Shown piece after piece: positions 35,483 to 45,006 of a DNA stretch of 64,000 nucleotides. A program made the translations under genes and the position numbers. The DNA is from Variovorax sp. J22G73 (GTDB taxonomy: Bacteria; Pseudomonadota; Gammaproteobacteria; Burkholderiales; Burkholderiaceae_C). The stretch covers positions 372,001 through 436,000 of the forward strand of contig NZ_JASZYK010000002.1 of the NCBI RefSeq assembly GCF_030317035.1, read 5' to 3'. How positions within the stretch are numbered: position 1 is the stretch's first letter; the number at the start of each line of letters is the position of its first letter. Below the pieces are notes generated by a model. The model was not told the DNA's origin. It was given only the letters and a program-made list of their open reading frames with translations, and did not search any database.

Positions 35483-36370
35483 TCAGGCTCCAGACCTGCG
35501 GCGTTGCCATGCCTGCAGGCCGTTGATGACCAGCAGCAGCACGAACGAAATGACCAGCATCACCAGCGCCACGGCGGTGGCACCCGCGTAGTCGTACTGC
35601 TCCAGCTTGCCGATGATGATGAGCGGCGTGATCTCCGAGATCATCGGCATGTTGCCGGCAATGAAGATCACCGAGCCGTACTCGCCGATGGCACGCGCGA
35701 AGGCCATGGCAAAGCCCGTGAACAGTGCCGGCGCGATGGCCGGGAAGATCACCTTGGTGAAGGTCTGCAGCCGCGTGGCGCCCAGCGAGGTGGCGGCTTC
35801 TTCGAGCTCTTTCTCGGTGTCTTCGAGCACCGGCTGCACCGTGCGTACCACGAAGGGCAGCCCGATGAAGATCAGCGCAATCACGATGCCCGCCGGCGTG
35901 AACGCCAGCTTGATGCCGTGCGGTTCCAGCAGCTGCCCGATCCAGCCGTTGCCCGCGAGCAGCGCGGTCAGCGAAATGCCGGCCACCGCCGTCGGCAGCG
36001 CGAACGGAAGGTCGACCAGCGCATCGACGATGCGCTTGCCCGGAAACTTGTAGCGCACCAGCACCCAGGCCACCAGCAGGCCGAACACGGCGTTGACGAG
36101 CGCCGCGATGAGCGAGGCGCCGAAGGTCAACCGGTACGAGGCCATCACGCGTGGCGCGGTCACCGCCACCCAGAACTGGTCCCAGGTCAGCGTGAAGGTG
36201 CGAAACACCAGCGCCGACAGCGGGATCAGCACGATCAGGCTGAGGTAAAGAATGGAGAAGCCGAGCGTGATGTGGAAACCGGGCAGCACGCGCTTGGCGC
36301 CCCCTGCCCGGTTGGCACGCGAAAAAGGCGCTCCCGCGGACGGGAGCGCCGAAGGAACAGCGCCGCTCAT
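35483..36370 (-). CDS. cysT: Sulfate ABC transporter permease CysT (CysU)
   Basis: A 295-residue permease with six helices; the EAA-type loop reads [29 protein letters not shown], followed by [19 protein letters not shown] as in CysT. It directly abuts sbp upstream and cysW downstream. Confidence 0.95.
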   Translation of the reverse strand: MSGAVPSALPSAGAPFSRANRAGGAKRVLPGFHITLGFSILYLSLIVLIPLSALVFRTFTLTWDQFWVAVTAPRVMASYRLTFGASLIAALVNAVFGLLVAWVLVRYKFPGKRIVDALVDLPFALPTAVAGISLTALLAGNGWIGQLLEPHGIKLAFTPAGIVIALIFIGLPFVVRTVQPVLEDTEKELEEAATSLGATRLQTFTKVIFPAIAPALFTGFAMAFARAIGEYGSVIFIAGNMPMISEITPLIIIGKLEQYDYAGATAVALVMLVISFVLLLVINGLQAWQRRRSGA

Positions 36371-37396
36371 TTACTTCGCGCCGGGCGTGTAGAGCTTGTC
36401 GAACTGGCCGCCGTCGTTGAAGTGCACCTTCTGCGCTTCACCCAGGCTGCCGAACAGTTCCTGCACCGTGAACAGCTGCAGCGGCTTGAACGTGGCGGCG
36501 TACTTCTTCAGCACGGTCTGCGAGCGCGGGCGCAGCGCATGCTTGGCCGCGATTTCCTGCGCTTCTTCGGAGTACAGCCAGTCGAGGTAGGCCTTGGCCA
36601 GCTCGCCGGTGCCCTTCTTGGCGGTCGTGCGCTCGACCACGGCCACCGGGTTCTCGGCCACGATGCTGATCGACGGGTACACCGAGTCGACCTTGCCGGT
36701 GCCGAATTCGCGGTCGATGGAGACCACTTCGGATTCGAAGGTGATCAGCGCGTCGCCGATGTTGCGTTGCAGGAAGGCGGTGGTCGCGTCGCGCCCGCCG
36801 CGTGCCAGCACCGGCACGTTCTTGAACAGTTTGCCGACGAACTCGGCGGCTTGCGCGTCGGTGCCGCCCTTCTTCTTGATGTAGCCCCAGGCAGCCAGGT
36901 AGGCGTAGCGGCCGTTGCCGCCGGTCTTGGGGTTGACGATCACGACCTGCACGCCGGGCTTGACCAGGTCGTCCCAGTCCTTGATGCCCTTGGGGTTGCC
37001 GTTGCGCACCAGGAACAGCATGGTCGAGGTGGTGGGCGACGCGTTGTCGGGGAATTTCTTGGGCCAGTCCTTGGCGACCACGCCGGCGTTGGCCAGGAAG
37101 TCGATGTCGGTGGACGTGTTCATGGTGACCACGTCGGCGTCGAGGCCGTCGGCCACGGCGCGCGCCTGGGCGCTGGAGCCGCCGTGCGACTGGTCGATCT
37201 TGACGTCCTTGCCGGTCGCCTTCTTGTAGTGCGCCACGAAGGCCGCGTTGTAGTCCTTGTAGAACTCGCGGGCCACGTCGTACGAGGCGTTCAGCAGCCC
37301 CGTGCCGGACGTACCTTGGGCGAAGGCGGTGCTGCCTGCAAGTGCGGAGGACGCCAGCGCGAGCACGGCGACGAAGGTCTTGATTCTGGAAGTCAT
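36371..37396 (-). CDS. sbp: Sulfate-binding periplasmic protein
   Basis: A 341-residue periplasmic binding protein. A signal peptide (IKTFVAVLALASSALAGSTAFA) precedes LLNASYDVAREFYKDYNAAF and KIDQSHGGSSAQARAVADGLDADVVTMN, the sulfate-binding signature, and PVLARGGRDATTAFLQRNIGDALITFE. The ATG overlaps the stop of the small hydrolase gene (ATGA). It delivers sulfate or thiosulfate to CysTWA. Confidence 0.95.
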   Translation of the reverse strand: MTSRIKTFVAVLALASSALAGSTAFAQGTSGTGLLNASYDVAREFYKDYNAAFVAHYKKATGKDVKIDQSHGGSSAQARAVADGLDADVVTMNTSTDIDFLANAGVVAKDWPKKFPDNASPTTSTMLFLVRNGNPKGIKDWDDLVKPGVQVVIVNPKTGGNGRYAYLAAWGYIKKKGGTDAQAAEFVGKLFKNVPVLARGGRDATTAFLQRNIGDALITFESEVVSIDREFGTGKVDSVYPSISIVAENPVAVVERTTAKKGTGELAKAYLDWLYSEEAQEIAAKHALRPRSQTVLKKYAATFKPLQLFTVQELFGSLGEAQKVHFNDGGQFDKLYTPGAK

Positions 37397-37968
37397 GTGA
37401 TTGCCAAGGTTTCTGAAAAATCACGGCCCGCCGACCAGGCGGCGGGCTCGTCGGTCAACGATTGCAGCAGGGCCAGGCCGAGCGGCCAGTCTCCATGCCC
37501 CGAATCGATGTTGATGTGGCCCGCATTCTGCATGCGCACGAACTCGCTGCCCCAGGCGCGCGAATATGCACCCGCCAGGCGAATGGGGCAAAACGGGTCG
37601 TTGCTGCTGGCCACCACGATGCTGCGGTACGGCAGCGCGGCATAGGGAACCGGCGCGAAGTCGGACAGCACCGCGCGGCGCTCGGGGTCGGCCGGCGCCA
37701 CCAGCAGCGCGCCCTGGATGCGTGCCGCCGCGGCGCTCGGCAGGTGCGCCGTGGCAATGCAGCCCAGGCTGTGCGCGGCGATCACCACCGGCCCGGGTGT
37801 TTCCATGACCAGCTTGGTCAGCGCCGCCACCCAGGCGTCGCGCTTGGGCGAGGCCCAGTCGTCCTGCACCACCCGCGCCGCGCCCGGAATGCGCGCCTCC
37901 CACAGGCTCTGCCAATGGCCGGGCCCGGAGTCGCGCCAACCCGGCACGATGACTACGCGGCTTTGCAT
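37393..37968 (-). CDS. RBBP9/YdeN-family alpha/beta hydrolase
   Basis: A 191-residue serine hydrolase starting MQSRVVIVPGWRDSGPGHWQ. The nucleophile is S67 in AAHSLGC, the acid lies in SSNDPFCP and the His in AGHINIDSGHGDWP. Family members are small soluble esterases of unknown natural substrate. It is coupled to sbp by an ATGA overlap and lies 20 bases after the peroxiredoxin gene, suggesting co-transcription with sulfate uptake. Confidence 0.88.
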   Translation of the reverse strand: MQSRVVIVPGWRDSGPGHWQSLWEARIPGAARVVQDDWASPKRDAWVAALTKLVMETPGPVVIAAHSLGCIATAHLPSAAAARIQGALLVAPADPERRAVLSDFAPVPYAALPYRSIVVASSNDPFCPIRLAGAYSRAWGSEFVRMQNAGHINIDSGHGDWPLGLALLQSLTDEPAAWSAGRDFSETLAIT

Positions 37969-37988
37969 GACGACGCTGCCCAGCCCGC

Positions 37989-38630
37989 TTACTTGTTCGG
38001 CTGCGGCGTGATGCGCAGGTAGGGCTTCACGGCCTTGAAGCCCTTGGGGAAGCGCTCGGCCAGCTCGGCCGGGTCCTGGATGCTCGGCACGATGACCACG
38101 TCGTCGCCGTCCTTCCAGTTCACGGGCGTGGCCACCTTGTGGCTGTCGGTGAGCTGCAGCGAGTCGATCACGCGAATGATCTCGTCGAAGTTGCGGCCGG
38201 TCGACGCGGGGTACGTGATGGTCGTGCGAATGACCTTCTTCGGGTCGATGATGAACACGCTGCGAACGGTGGCCGTGGCCGAGGCGTTCGGGTGGATCAG
38301 GTCGTACAGGTCGGCCACCTTGCGGTCGGCGTCCGCGATGATGGGGAAGTTGACCGTGGTGTTCTGGGTCTCGTTGATGTCCGAGATCCATTCCTTGTGC
38401 TTGGTGGCCGGGTCCACGCTCAGCGCGATGGGCTTCACGCCGCGCTTGGCGAACTCGCCCGACAGCGCCGCGGTCTTGCCGAGTTCGGTGGTGCACACGG
38501 GCGTGAAGTCGGCCGGGTGCGAGAAGAACACGACCCACGAATCGCCGGCCCACTGATAGAAGTCGAGGGGGCCTTCGCTGGAATCCTGGGTGAAATTGGG
38601 GGCGGTGTCGCCGAGTCGAAGAGTTGCCAT
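37989..38630 (-). CDS. 1-Cys peroxiredoxin (Prx6 type)
   Basis: A 213-residue thiol peroxidase. The peroxidatic cysteine is C46 in DFTPVCTTEL, and the long C-terminal part (DGDDVVIVPSIQDPAELAERFPKGFKAVKPYLRIT) is that of the Prx6 group. The ATG at 38630 (MATLRLGDTAPNFTQ) is the family start. It probably heads the operon with the hydrolase, sulfate transporter and dsbB. Confidence 0.93.
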   Translation of the reverse strand: MATLRLGDTAPNFTQDSSEGPLDFYQWAGDSWVVFFSHPADFTPVCTTELGKTAALSGEFAKRGVKPIALSVDPATKHKEWISDINETQNTTVNFPIIADADRKVADLYDLIHPNASATATVRSVFIIDPKKVIRTTITYPASTGRNFDEIIRVIDSLQLTDSHKVATPVNWKDGDDVVIVPSIQDPAELAERFPKGFKAVKPYLRITPQPNK

Positions 38631-38784
38631 GGTCGCTCCTGGATGGATGGGAGCCTCGGATTGTGCGAACCATCGCTTCAATGCCAAACGAATATCTGCT
38701 TGTTTGGATATGACGTTTTTCGCATAAAGGAACCGCCAACGCGCCCGATCGGCAGGCGCCCCGCCTGGCTGGCCAGCCGGCCGA

Positions 38785-39690
38785 TCAACCCGGCAGCGCC
38801 GCCATCCGCCGGGCCATGTCGATGAACACCCGCAGCTTCAGTTGCGACTGCGAACGCTCCGGAAAGTACAGGTACAGCCCCGAATCGACCGGAATGTACG
38901 GCTGGAGGAAGGTTTCGAGCAAGCCTTGCGCCACCGCCCGGCGCGACTCCTGCGTCGAGACAAAGGCCAGGCCCAGCCCTTCGACCGCGCAATCGACCAG
39001 CATCTGCCGGTCGTTCAGCACCAGCCCGCCCTTGGTCTCGACCAGGAAGTCGCGCTTGCCGCGGCGAAAGCTCCAGCGGTGCAGCGCGCCGGAGCCGGCG
39101 AAGCGGTAGTGCAAGGCCTCGTGGCGCACCAGGTCTTCCGGTACTTTCGGTCGTTCCCTGCCCTCGAAATAGCGCGGCGCGCCCACCACCGACCACGCGA
39201 TCTCGGGCGTGAGGCGCACCGCCACCATGTCCTTTTCGACCGCCTCGCCCAGCCGGATGCCAGCGTCGAAGCCCGCGCCGACCAGGTCGACGATGGCCTC
39301 GTCGAGCGAAATTTCCAGCGACACCTCGGGGTAGGCCCGGCGAAACGCCGGCACCAGTGCGCCGAGGATGGGCTCGACCGCGCCGTGCGGCGCCGTGATC
39401 CGCAAGGTGCCCATGGGCCGGTCGCGAAAGCCGACCAGCGCGGCGAAGGCGTCCGAAATTTCGCTCACGGCCGGCCGAAGGCGCAGGAACACGGCCTGCC
39501 CCGCCTCCGTGAGCGCCACGCGGCGGGTGGTGCGCTGGAACAGCATCACGCCCTGGCGCGCTTCCAGCGCGCGAATCGCCTTGCTGACCGCTGTGGGCGT
39601 CACGCCCAGCGCCAGCGCCGCGCCGGTGAAGCTGCGGTGCTCGGCCACGGCCAGGAAGACGGCGACGCCGTCGAGGGGGTCGATGATCAT
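38785..39690 (-). CDS. LysR-family transcriptional regulator
   Basis: A 301-residue regulator. The N-terminal winged helix-turn-helix reads VFLAVAEHRSFTGAALALGVTPTAVSKAIRALEARQG, and the C-terminal effector domain starts near GTLRITAPHGAVEP. The ATG at 39690 (MIIDPLDGV) is preferred; an in-frame ATG lies nine codons earlier. It is divergent from the short-chain dehydrogenase at 39806 and probably controls it. Confidence 0.9.
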   Translation of the reverse strand: MIIDPLDGVAVFLAVAEHRSFTGAALALGVTPTAVSKAIRALEARQGVMLFQRTTRRVALTEAGQAVFLRLRPAVSEISDAFAALVGFRDRPMGTLRITAPHGAVEPILGALVPAFRRAYPEVSLEISLDEAIVDLVGAGFDAGIRLGEAVEKDMVAVRLTPEIAWSVVGAPRYFEGRERPKVPEDLVRHEALHYRFAGSGALHRWSFRRGKRDFLVETKGGLVLNDRQMLVDCAVEGLGLAFVSTQESRRAVAQGLLETFLQPYIPVDSGLYLYFPERSQSQLKLRVFIDMARRMAALPG

Positions 39691-39805
39691 GCGGCGGATT
39701 ATCAACTTCAGGTGCAAGACAGATGCACCACAACGGCATTTTTGTTTTCAATGCCGCGTCCTACGATGGGTTTTTCTTCATCCCAACACCCTCGAAGGAC
39801 CTCGA

Positions 39806-40657
39806 ATGACGACGAAAAACTGGCTCATCACCGGCACCTCCAGCGGCATCGGCCGCGAACTCACCCAGGCCCTGCTCGCACGCGGCGACCGCGTGACCGC
39901 CACCGTGCGCAAGGCCGACGCGCTGGCCGACCTGCAGGCGCAACACGGCGAACGCCTGCGCGTGGCCGTGCTCGACGTGACCGACACCGCGGCCGTGCGC
40001 CGCGTGGTCGATGCCGCCTTCGCCGCCATGGGCCGCATCGACGTGGTCGTCAGCAACGCCGGCTACGGCCTGTTCGGCGCGGCCGAGGAAGTGAGCGACG
40101 CGCAGATCGACCAGCAGATCGCCACCAACCTCGTCGGCTCGATCCAGCTGATTCGCGCGGCCTTGCCGCACCTGCGCGCCCAGGGCGGAGGGCGCATTCT
40201 CCAGGTGTCGTCCGAAGGCGGCCAGCTGGCGTACCCGAACTTCAGCCTGTACCACGCGAGCAAATGGGGCATCGAAGGCTTCGTGGAATCGGTCGCGCAA
40301 GAGGTGGCGCCCTTCGGCATCTCCTTCACGCTGGTCGAGCCCGGGCCCACGCGCACGAACTTCGGCGGCGGCCTGGTCAGCCCGGCCCCGATGGCGGTCT
40401 ACGAAGACACGCCGGCCGGCGCCATCCGCCGCATGCTCGCCAGCGGCGAATTCGAATTGACGGGCGACGCGGCCAAGATGGCGCGGGCCATGGCCGATTC
40501 GGTCGAGCAGCATCCCGCGCCGCGTCGGCTGGCGATGGGCAGCAGCACCTATGCGTCGATCGGCAACGCGCTGCGCGAGCGGCTCGCCGTGCTGGAGGCC
40601 CACAAGGCCGTGACCTTCGCCACCGACATCGACGCTGACGTCGGCACCGACCGCTGA
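39806..40657 (+). CDS. Short-chain dehydrogenase/reductase
   Basis: A 283-residue NAD(P)-dependent oxidoreductase of the classical SDR type. The cofactor motif is TGTSSGIG at the start, VSNAGYG in the middle, and the catalytic set lies in LQVSSEGGQ...YHASKWG. The length and FTLVEPGPTRTNFGGG fit the group acting on carbonyl compounds. The ATG at 39806 is used; longer frames upstream run into the LysR promoter. The substrate is unknown. Confidence 0.9.
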   Translation: MTTKNWLITGTSSGIGRELTQALLARGDRVTATVRKADALADLQAQHGERLRVAVLDVTDTAAVRRVVDAAFAAMGRIDVVVSNAGYGLFGAAEEVSDAQIDQQIATNLVGSIQLIRAALPHLRAQGGGRILQVSSEGGQLAYPNFSLYHASKWGIEGFVESVAQEVAPFGISFTLVEPGPTRTNFGGGLVSPAPMAVYEDTPAGAIRRMLASGEFELTGDAAKMARAMADSVEQHPAPRRLAMGSSTYASIGNALRERLAVLEAHKAVTFATDIDADVGTDR

Positions 40658-40663
40658 ATGCGG

Positions 40664-41578
40664 TCAGAACATCCGCAGCTCTTCGTTCTGCAGGTGCTCC
40701 ACCAGGAAGTCGATCAGCCGCCGCACCGCCGGCACCAGCGCGCGCCGGGCAGGAAACACCATGTGCGCCACCACGGGCGAGGGCCCCCAGCCCGGCAGCA
40801 CCCGCGTGAGCCGGCCCGACTCCACCTCGGCGCGGCACATGTAGTCGGGCAGCATGGTCGCGCCCACGCCGCCCAGCGCGCCGTACTGCAGGGTGACCAG
40901 GTCGTCGGCCACGTAGCGCGGGTTGTGGGCGTGCACGTGGATTTCGCCGTTCGGCCCTTCGAGCCGCCATTCGGTACGCCCCTCGCCGTTGGCCGACATG
41001 GCCGCCGTCGGCAGCCGGGCCAGGTCGGCGGGCGACTCGATGGGGCCGTACTGCGCCAGCAGGTCGGGCGTGGCCACCAGCACGCCGCGGCTGGTGCCGA
41101 AGGTGCGGGCCACCAGCAACGCGCTGTCCTCGATGACCGGGCGCACCCGCAGCGCGATGTCGATGCCCTCCTCGATCAGGTCGACCGGCCGGTTGATGAC
41201 GCGCATGTCGATGCGCACCGCCGGGTACAGCGCCATGAACTGCGGCATCAGCTGCGCCAGGCCGCTGTGCGACATGGTCACCGGCACGCTCAGGCGCACC
41301 AGCCCGCTGGGCTCGGTCTGCACCTGCGCCACCGCCTCGGCGGCGGCCTGCGCCGCGTCGCGCATGGCGGCGGCGTGGCGCAGGTAGATTTCGCCGGCCG
41401 GCGTGAGCGACAGGCGCCGCGTGCTGCGCTGCATCAGCTGCACGCCCAGGCGCTCTTCCAGGTCGGCCACGCGGCGCGACAGGCGCGACTTGGGAATGCC
41501 CAGCGCCCGGCTGGCCGCCGCGAAGCCGCCGCGCTCGGCCACTTCGGCAAAGAAAACCATGTCGTTGAGGTCTTGCAT
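40664..41578 (-). CDS. LysR-family transcriptional regulator beside azoR
   Basis: A 304-residue regulator with the N-terminal motif VFFAEVAERGGFAAASRALGIPKSRLSRRVADLEERLG. The C-terminal domain (GLVRLSVPVTMSHSGLAQLMPQFMALYP) is typical of the group that controls quinone and azo reductases. It is divergent from the azoreductase gene (131 bases between), the usual arrangement for its regulator. ATG 41578 (MQDLNDMVFF) is chosen over one six codons upstream. Confidence 0.9.
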   Translation of the reverse strand: MQDLNDMVFFAEVAERGGFAAASRALGIPKSRLSRRVADLEERLGVQLMQRSTRRLSLTPAGEIYLRHAAAMRDAAQAAAEAVAQVQTEPSGLVRLSVPVTMSHSGLAQLMPQFMALYPAVRIDMRVINRPVDLIEEGIDIALRVRPVIEDSALLVARTFGTSRGVLVATPDLLAQYGPIESPADLARLPTAAMSANGEGRTEWRLEGPNGEIHVHAHNPRYVADDLVTLQYGALGGVGATMLPDYMCRAEVESGRLTRVLPGWGPSPVVAHMVFPARRALVPAVRRLIDFLVEHLQNEELRMF

Positions 41579-41709
41579 GCGCTGATTGTCCCGCAAACAG
41601 AACGATGAGTGCGATTTTTGGCTACTTATCGACCACTCGATCCAAAAATAGAATTCTCACATCCGCCGGCCAATTGAGCGCCGACAGCCAATACAGAAAG
41701 TGATTGATC

Positions 41710-42357
41710 ATGAAGCTGCTCCACATCGACTCCAGCATCCTCGGTGCCTATTCGACCTCCCGCGTTCTCACGGCCGAGACCGTGGCCGCCTGGAAGGCCG
41801 CGCACCCCGACACCACCGTCGAGTACCTCGACCTTGCCGTCGACGCGCCCGCGCATTTCAGCGCCGACGCCCTGGCCATCAAGACCGGCCCGCAGGCCGA
41901 GCCCACCGAAGCCCAGCAACGCGAGAACGCGCTGTCTGAAAAGCTGGTGAGCCAGTTCCTGGCCGCCGACGTCGTCGTCATCGGCGCGCCGCTGTACAAC
42001 TTCTCGATCCCGACGCAGCTGAAGGCCTGGATCGACCGCCTGGGCCAGGTCGGCCGCACCTTCAAGTACACCGAGACCGGCCCCGTGGGCCTGGCCGGCG
42101 GCAAGACCGTGATCGTGGCCTCGAGCCGCGGCGGCGTCTACTCCACCAGCGACTGGGGCCAGGGCGCTGAACACCAGGAAAGCTACCTGAAGGTCGTGTT
42201 CGGCTTCTTCGGCATCACCGACGTGCGCATCGTGCGTGCCGAGGGCGTGGCGATGGGCGACGAGCCCAAGGCCGCCGCGTTCAGCGCCGCGCGCAACGAC
42301 ATCCTGGTGGCGACGGCCGAAGCCGCGAACCAGAAAAGCGTCGCGCAAGCCGCCTGA
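41710..42357 (+). CDS. azoR: FMN-dependent NADH-azoreductase
   Basis: A 215-residue flavodoxin-fold reductase that reduces quinones and azo compounds by two-electron transfer. It starts [21 protein letters not shown], then [37 protein letters not shown] and [12 protein letters not shown], all family signatures. The ATG at 41710 is preferred over an in-frame TTG at 41704. A strong terminator follows at 42411. Confidence 0.93.
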   Translation: MKLLHIDSSILGAYSTSRVLTAETVAAWKAAHPDTTVEYLDLAVDAPAHFSADALAIKTGPQAEPTEAQQRENALSEKLVSQFLAADVVVIGAPLYNFSIPTQLKAWIDRLGQVGRTFKYTETGPVGLAGGKTVIVASSRGGVYSTSDWGQGAEHQESYLKVVFGFFGITDVRIVRAEGVAMGDEPKAAAFSAARNDILVATAEAANQKSVAQAA

Positions 42358-42410
42358 CGCGTTCGCGTCCTTTGCGCGCTTTGCGCTCCGCGCGCACTGT
42401 CGTCGAAACG

Positions 42411-42437
42411 AGCCGCCCCCTGGGGCGGCTTTTTTTC
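42411..42437 (+). terminator. Rho-independent terminator after azoR
   Basis: AGCCGCCCC (42411-42419) pairs with GGGGCGGCT (42422-42430), followed by a run of T. It lies 54 bases after the azoR stop. Confidence 0.85.
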
Positions 42438-42558
42438 GTCGATGCGAACCGTGCCGGCTCACCCGTGACATACGAACTTTGCGGCGGCGCCATCGCTCAG
42501 ACCTGAGGCGCCCCCGATTCCGGGGCCGTCGTTTTCCCACACAGGATCGGAGCTCCAG

Positions 42559-43602
42559 ATGCAAATCGGATTGATCGGACTGGGCCGCATGGGCGCCAGC
42601 ATGGCGCGGCGGCTCATGAACGCAGGGCACGCATGCGTCGTCCACGACCACGACCCGCAAGGCGTCGACCGCCTCGTGGCGCTCGGCGCGCAAGGCGCGG
42701 CCTCGCTGGCGCAAATGACGGCGGCCTTGCCGCAGCCCCGAACAATCTGGCTGATGGTGCCCGCGGCCGCCGTGGACGGCGTGCTGGCGCAGCTCACGCC
42801 GCTGCTCTCGGCCGGCGACATCGTGGTCGATGGCGGCAACTCCAGCTACCAGGACGACCTGCGGCGCGCCGCCGCGCTGGACGCCCTGGGCATTCACCAC
42901 GTCGACGTGGGCACCAGCGGCGGCGTGGCGGGGCTGGAGCGCGGCTACTGCCTCATGGTCGGCGGCGCCACGGCGGCGGTGCAGCATCTCGCGCCCGTGT
43001 TCGCGGCGCTGGCGCCGGGCGCGGGCACCGCCGCGCCGACCCCGGGCCGCCGCCCCGGCAGCGGCACCGCCGACCAGGGCTGGCTGCATTGCGGCCCGCA
43101 CGGCGCGGGCCACTTCGTCAAGATGATCCACAACGGCATCGAGTACGGCGTGATGGCCGCCTACGCGGAGGGCTTCAACATCCTGCGCAACGCCAATGTG
43201 GGTAAAACCGCCGGCGTGGTGGACGCCGAGACCACGCCGCTGCGGCGCCCTGAGCTCTACCAGTACGACATGAACCTGCCCGAGATCGCCGAGGTCTGGC
43301 GGCGCGGCAGCGTGATCAGCTCGTGGCTGCTTGACCTGAGCGCCGCGGCGCTCGCGGCCGATCCGGAGTTGGCGGGCTTCGAGGGCCGCGTTTCCGATTC
43401 CGGCGAAGGCCGCTGGACGGTGCAGGCCGCCGTCGACGAGGGCGTGCCGGCGCCGGTGCTCAGCGCCGCGCTGTATGCGCGCTTCAGCTCGCGCGGCGAC
43501 GGCGGCTTTGCCGACCGCATGCAGTCCGCCATGCGCCACGAGTTCGGCGGCCACGCCGAGAAGGCGGCCGCGGGCCCGGACGAGGTCAGGCCGAAGCCCT
43601 GA
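42559..43602 (+). CDS. gnd: 6-phosphogluconate dehydrogenase, short (NAD-type) form
   Basis: A 347-residue decarboxylating dehydrogenase. The cofactor motif is GLGRMG at 7-12, then DGGNSSYQDD, VGTSGGVAGLERGYCLMVGG and the catalytic stretch HGAGHFVKMIHNGIEYG. Its length matches the short, single-domain YqeC/GndA group rather than the 470-residue enzyme. It oxidises 6-phosphogluconate to ribulose 5-phosphate. It stands alone between azoR and a minus-strand FMN reductase. Confidence 0.9.
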   Translation: MQIGLIGLGRMGASMARRLMNAGHACVVHDHDPQGVDRLVALGAQGAASLAQMTAALPQPRTIWLMVPAAAVDGVLAQLTPLLSAGDIVVDGGNSSYQDDLRRAAALDALGIHHVDVGTSGGVAGLERGYCLMVGGATAAVQHLAPVFAALAPGAGTAAPTPGRRPGSGTADQGWLHCGPHGAGHFVKMIHNGIEYGVMAAYAEGFNILRNANVGKTAGVVDAETTPLRRPELYQYDMNLPEIAEVWRRGSVISSWLLDLSAAALAADPELAGFEGRVSDSGEGRWTVQAAVDEGVPAPVLSAALYARFSSRGDGGFADRMQSAMRHEFGGHAEKAAAGPDEVRPKP

Positions 43603-43638
43603 CCGCGTGCAGGCCCGTGCCCGCGTCCGAACTCGTGT

Positions 43639-44193
43639 TCAGGCCGAGTGCGTCTTGACCCAGGCCACGTACTTGTCCATCCAGCCCTGCAGGAACTTCT
43701 TCGAGCCTTCGTTGCCGATGTGCCCCTTGTCGTCGAACAGGTCGTCCTTGGCCTGCAGGAACACTTCGGGCGCGCCCATGGTCGGCACGTCGAGGTAGGC
43801 CAGGATGTTGCGCAGGTGCTGCTGCGCCAGCGCGGTGCCGATGGCCCCCACCGACACGCCCAGCACGCCGGCCGGCTTGCCGCCCCAGGCGCTCTGGCCG
43901 TAGGGGCGCGACGCGTGGTCGATGGCGTTCTTCAGCACGCCGGGAATCGAGCGGTTGTATTCGGGCGTGACGAACAGCAGGCCTTGCGCCGCCGCGATCT
44001 CGGTCTTCAGGCGCTTCACCGCGGGCGCCTGGTTGCCGTCTTCGTCCTGGTTGTACAGCGGCAGGTCGTCGATGCGCAGGTGCTCGAAAGTGAAGTCCTC
44101 GGGCGCGAGGTGCGCCAGCGCGAGGGCCAGCTTCTGGTTGTACGAATCCTTGCGCAGGCTGCCGACGAGAACGGCGATGCGGGTCTGGGCCAT
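43639..44193 (-). CDS. NADPH-dependent FMN reductase
   Basis: A 184-residue flavodoxin-like protein of the ChrR/SsuE-related group. It has LVGSLRKDSYNQKLA at the FMN phosphate site and FVTPEYNRSIPGVLKNAIDHASRP over the isoalloxazine. Such enzymes reduce quinones, chromate or supply reduced flavin. Its position beside amino-acid and sulfonate transport genes does not settle which. It is followed by a 70-base gap to a transporter gene set. Confidence 0.9.
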   Translation of the reverse strand: MAQTRIAVLVGSLRKDSYNQKLALALAHLAPEDFTFEHLRIDDLPLYNQDEDGNQAPAVKRLKTEIAAAQGLLFVTPEYNRSIPGVLKNAIDHASRPYGQSAWGGKPAGVLGVSVGAIGTALAQQHLRNILAYLDVPTMGAPEVFLQAKDDLFDDKGHIGNEGSKKFLQGWMDKYVAWVKTHSA

Positions 44194-44274
44194 GGGTGAA
44201 GCTCCTTGAGTGGAAAAGTCCGGGGTGAAACCCTGGATGAAAAGGCCGTGCCGGGGTCTGCACGACCACGGCGA

Positions 44275-45006
44275 TTATGCGAACCGCCCATGACCTTTTC
44301 CTGCAAGGTTTTTGCGCATTTTTGTACCTGGCCGCATGCGATGCAGCCACGCGTTCGCCAGCCGGTCGAGCCCGGTGCACAGCAGCCAGTAAAGGGCGCC
44401 CACCAGCATGAAGATCTCCGCCGGGTAGACCATGGTGCGCGCGTTCACCTGCGAGGCCACGAACGACAGCTCCCCTACCCCCACGATGTAGGCCAGCGAG
44501 CTGTCCTTCACCAGCGTGACCCATTGGTTGACGAACGACGGGAGCATCATGCGCAGCGCCTGCGGCAGCACCAGGAAGCGCAGCGTGCCCCAGCGCGTGA
44601 AACCCAGCGACAGCCCCGCGGCCCACTGCCCTTCCCCCACGCCGCGGATGCCCGCATGCACCGCATGCGCCAGGTAGGCGCCGCCCACCAGCGACAGCGC
44701 GCACATCACCGACAGCACGCCCGGCACGCTGATGCCGAGCGCGAAGGGCAGCAGAAAGTAGGTCCAGAAGATGAGCATCAGCACCGGAATCGCCCGGAAG
44801 AAACCCAGCACCAGCGTGAGCGCCACCTTGAGCCCGCCGCGCGCCGTTGCCAGCCCGATGCCGGCGGCCAGCCCCAGCACCGCCGAGGCCACGGCCGAGC
44901 CAGCGCTCAGCAGCACCGTGAGCGCGGCGCCGCCCAGCGGCCCCTGCGGGAATGCGCCCCACAGCAGGTACGGCAGGCTCTCCCAGAGCGTGTGGATCAC
45001 CGCCAT
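44275..45006 (-). CDS. Polar amino-acid ABC transporter permease (second)
   Basis: A 243-residue His/Glu/Gln/Arg-type permease. Its EAA loop reads WAAGLSLGFTRWGTLRFLVLPQALRMMLPSFVNQWVTLVKDSSLAYIVGVGEL. The ATG at 45006 overlaps the end of the first permease gene by ten bases. It forms the channel with the neighbouring permease. Confidence 0.92.
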   Translation of the reverse strand: MAVIHTLWESLPYLLWGAFPQGPLGGAALTVLLSAGSAVASAVLGLAAGIGLATARGGLKVALTLVLGFFRAIPVLMLIFWTYFLLPFALGISVPGVLSVMCALSLVGGAYLAHAVHAGIRGVGEGQWAAGLSLGFTRWGTLRFLVLPQALRMMLPSFVNQWVTLVKDSSLAYIVGVGELSFVASQVNARTMVYPAEIFMLVGALYWLLCTGLDRLANAWLHRMRPGTKMRKNLAGKGHGRFA

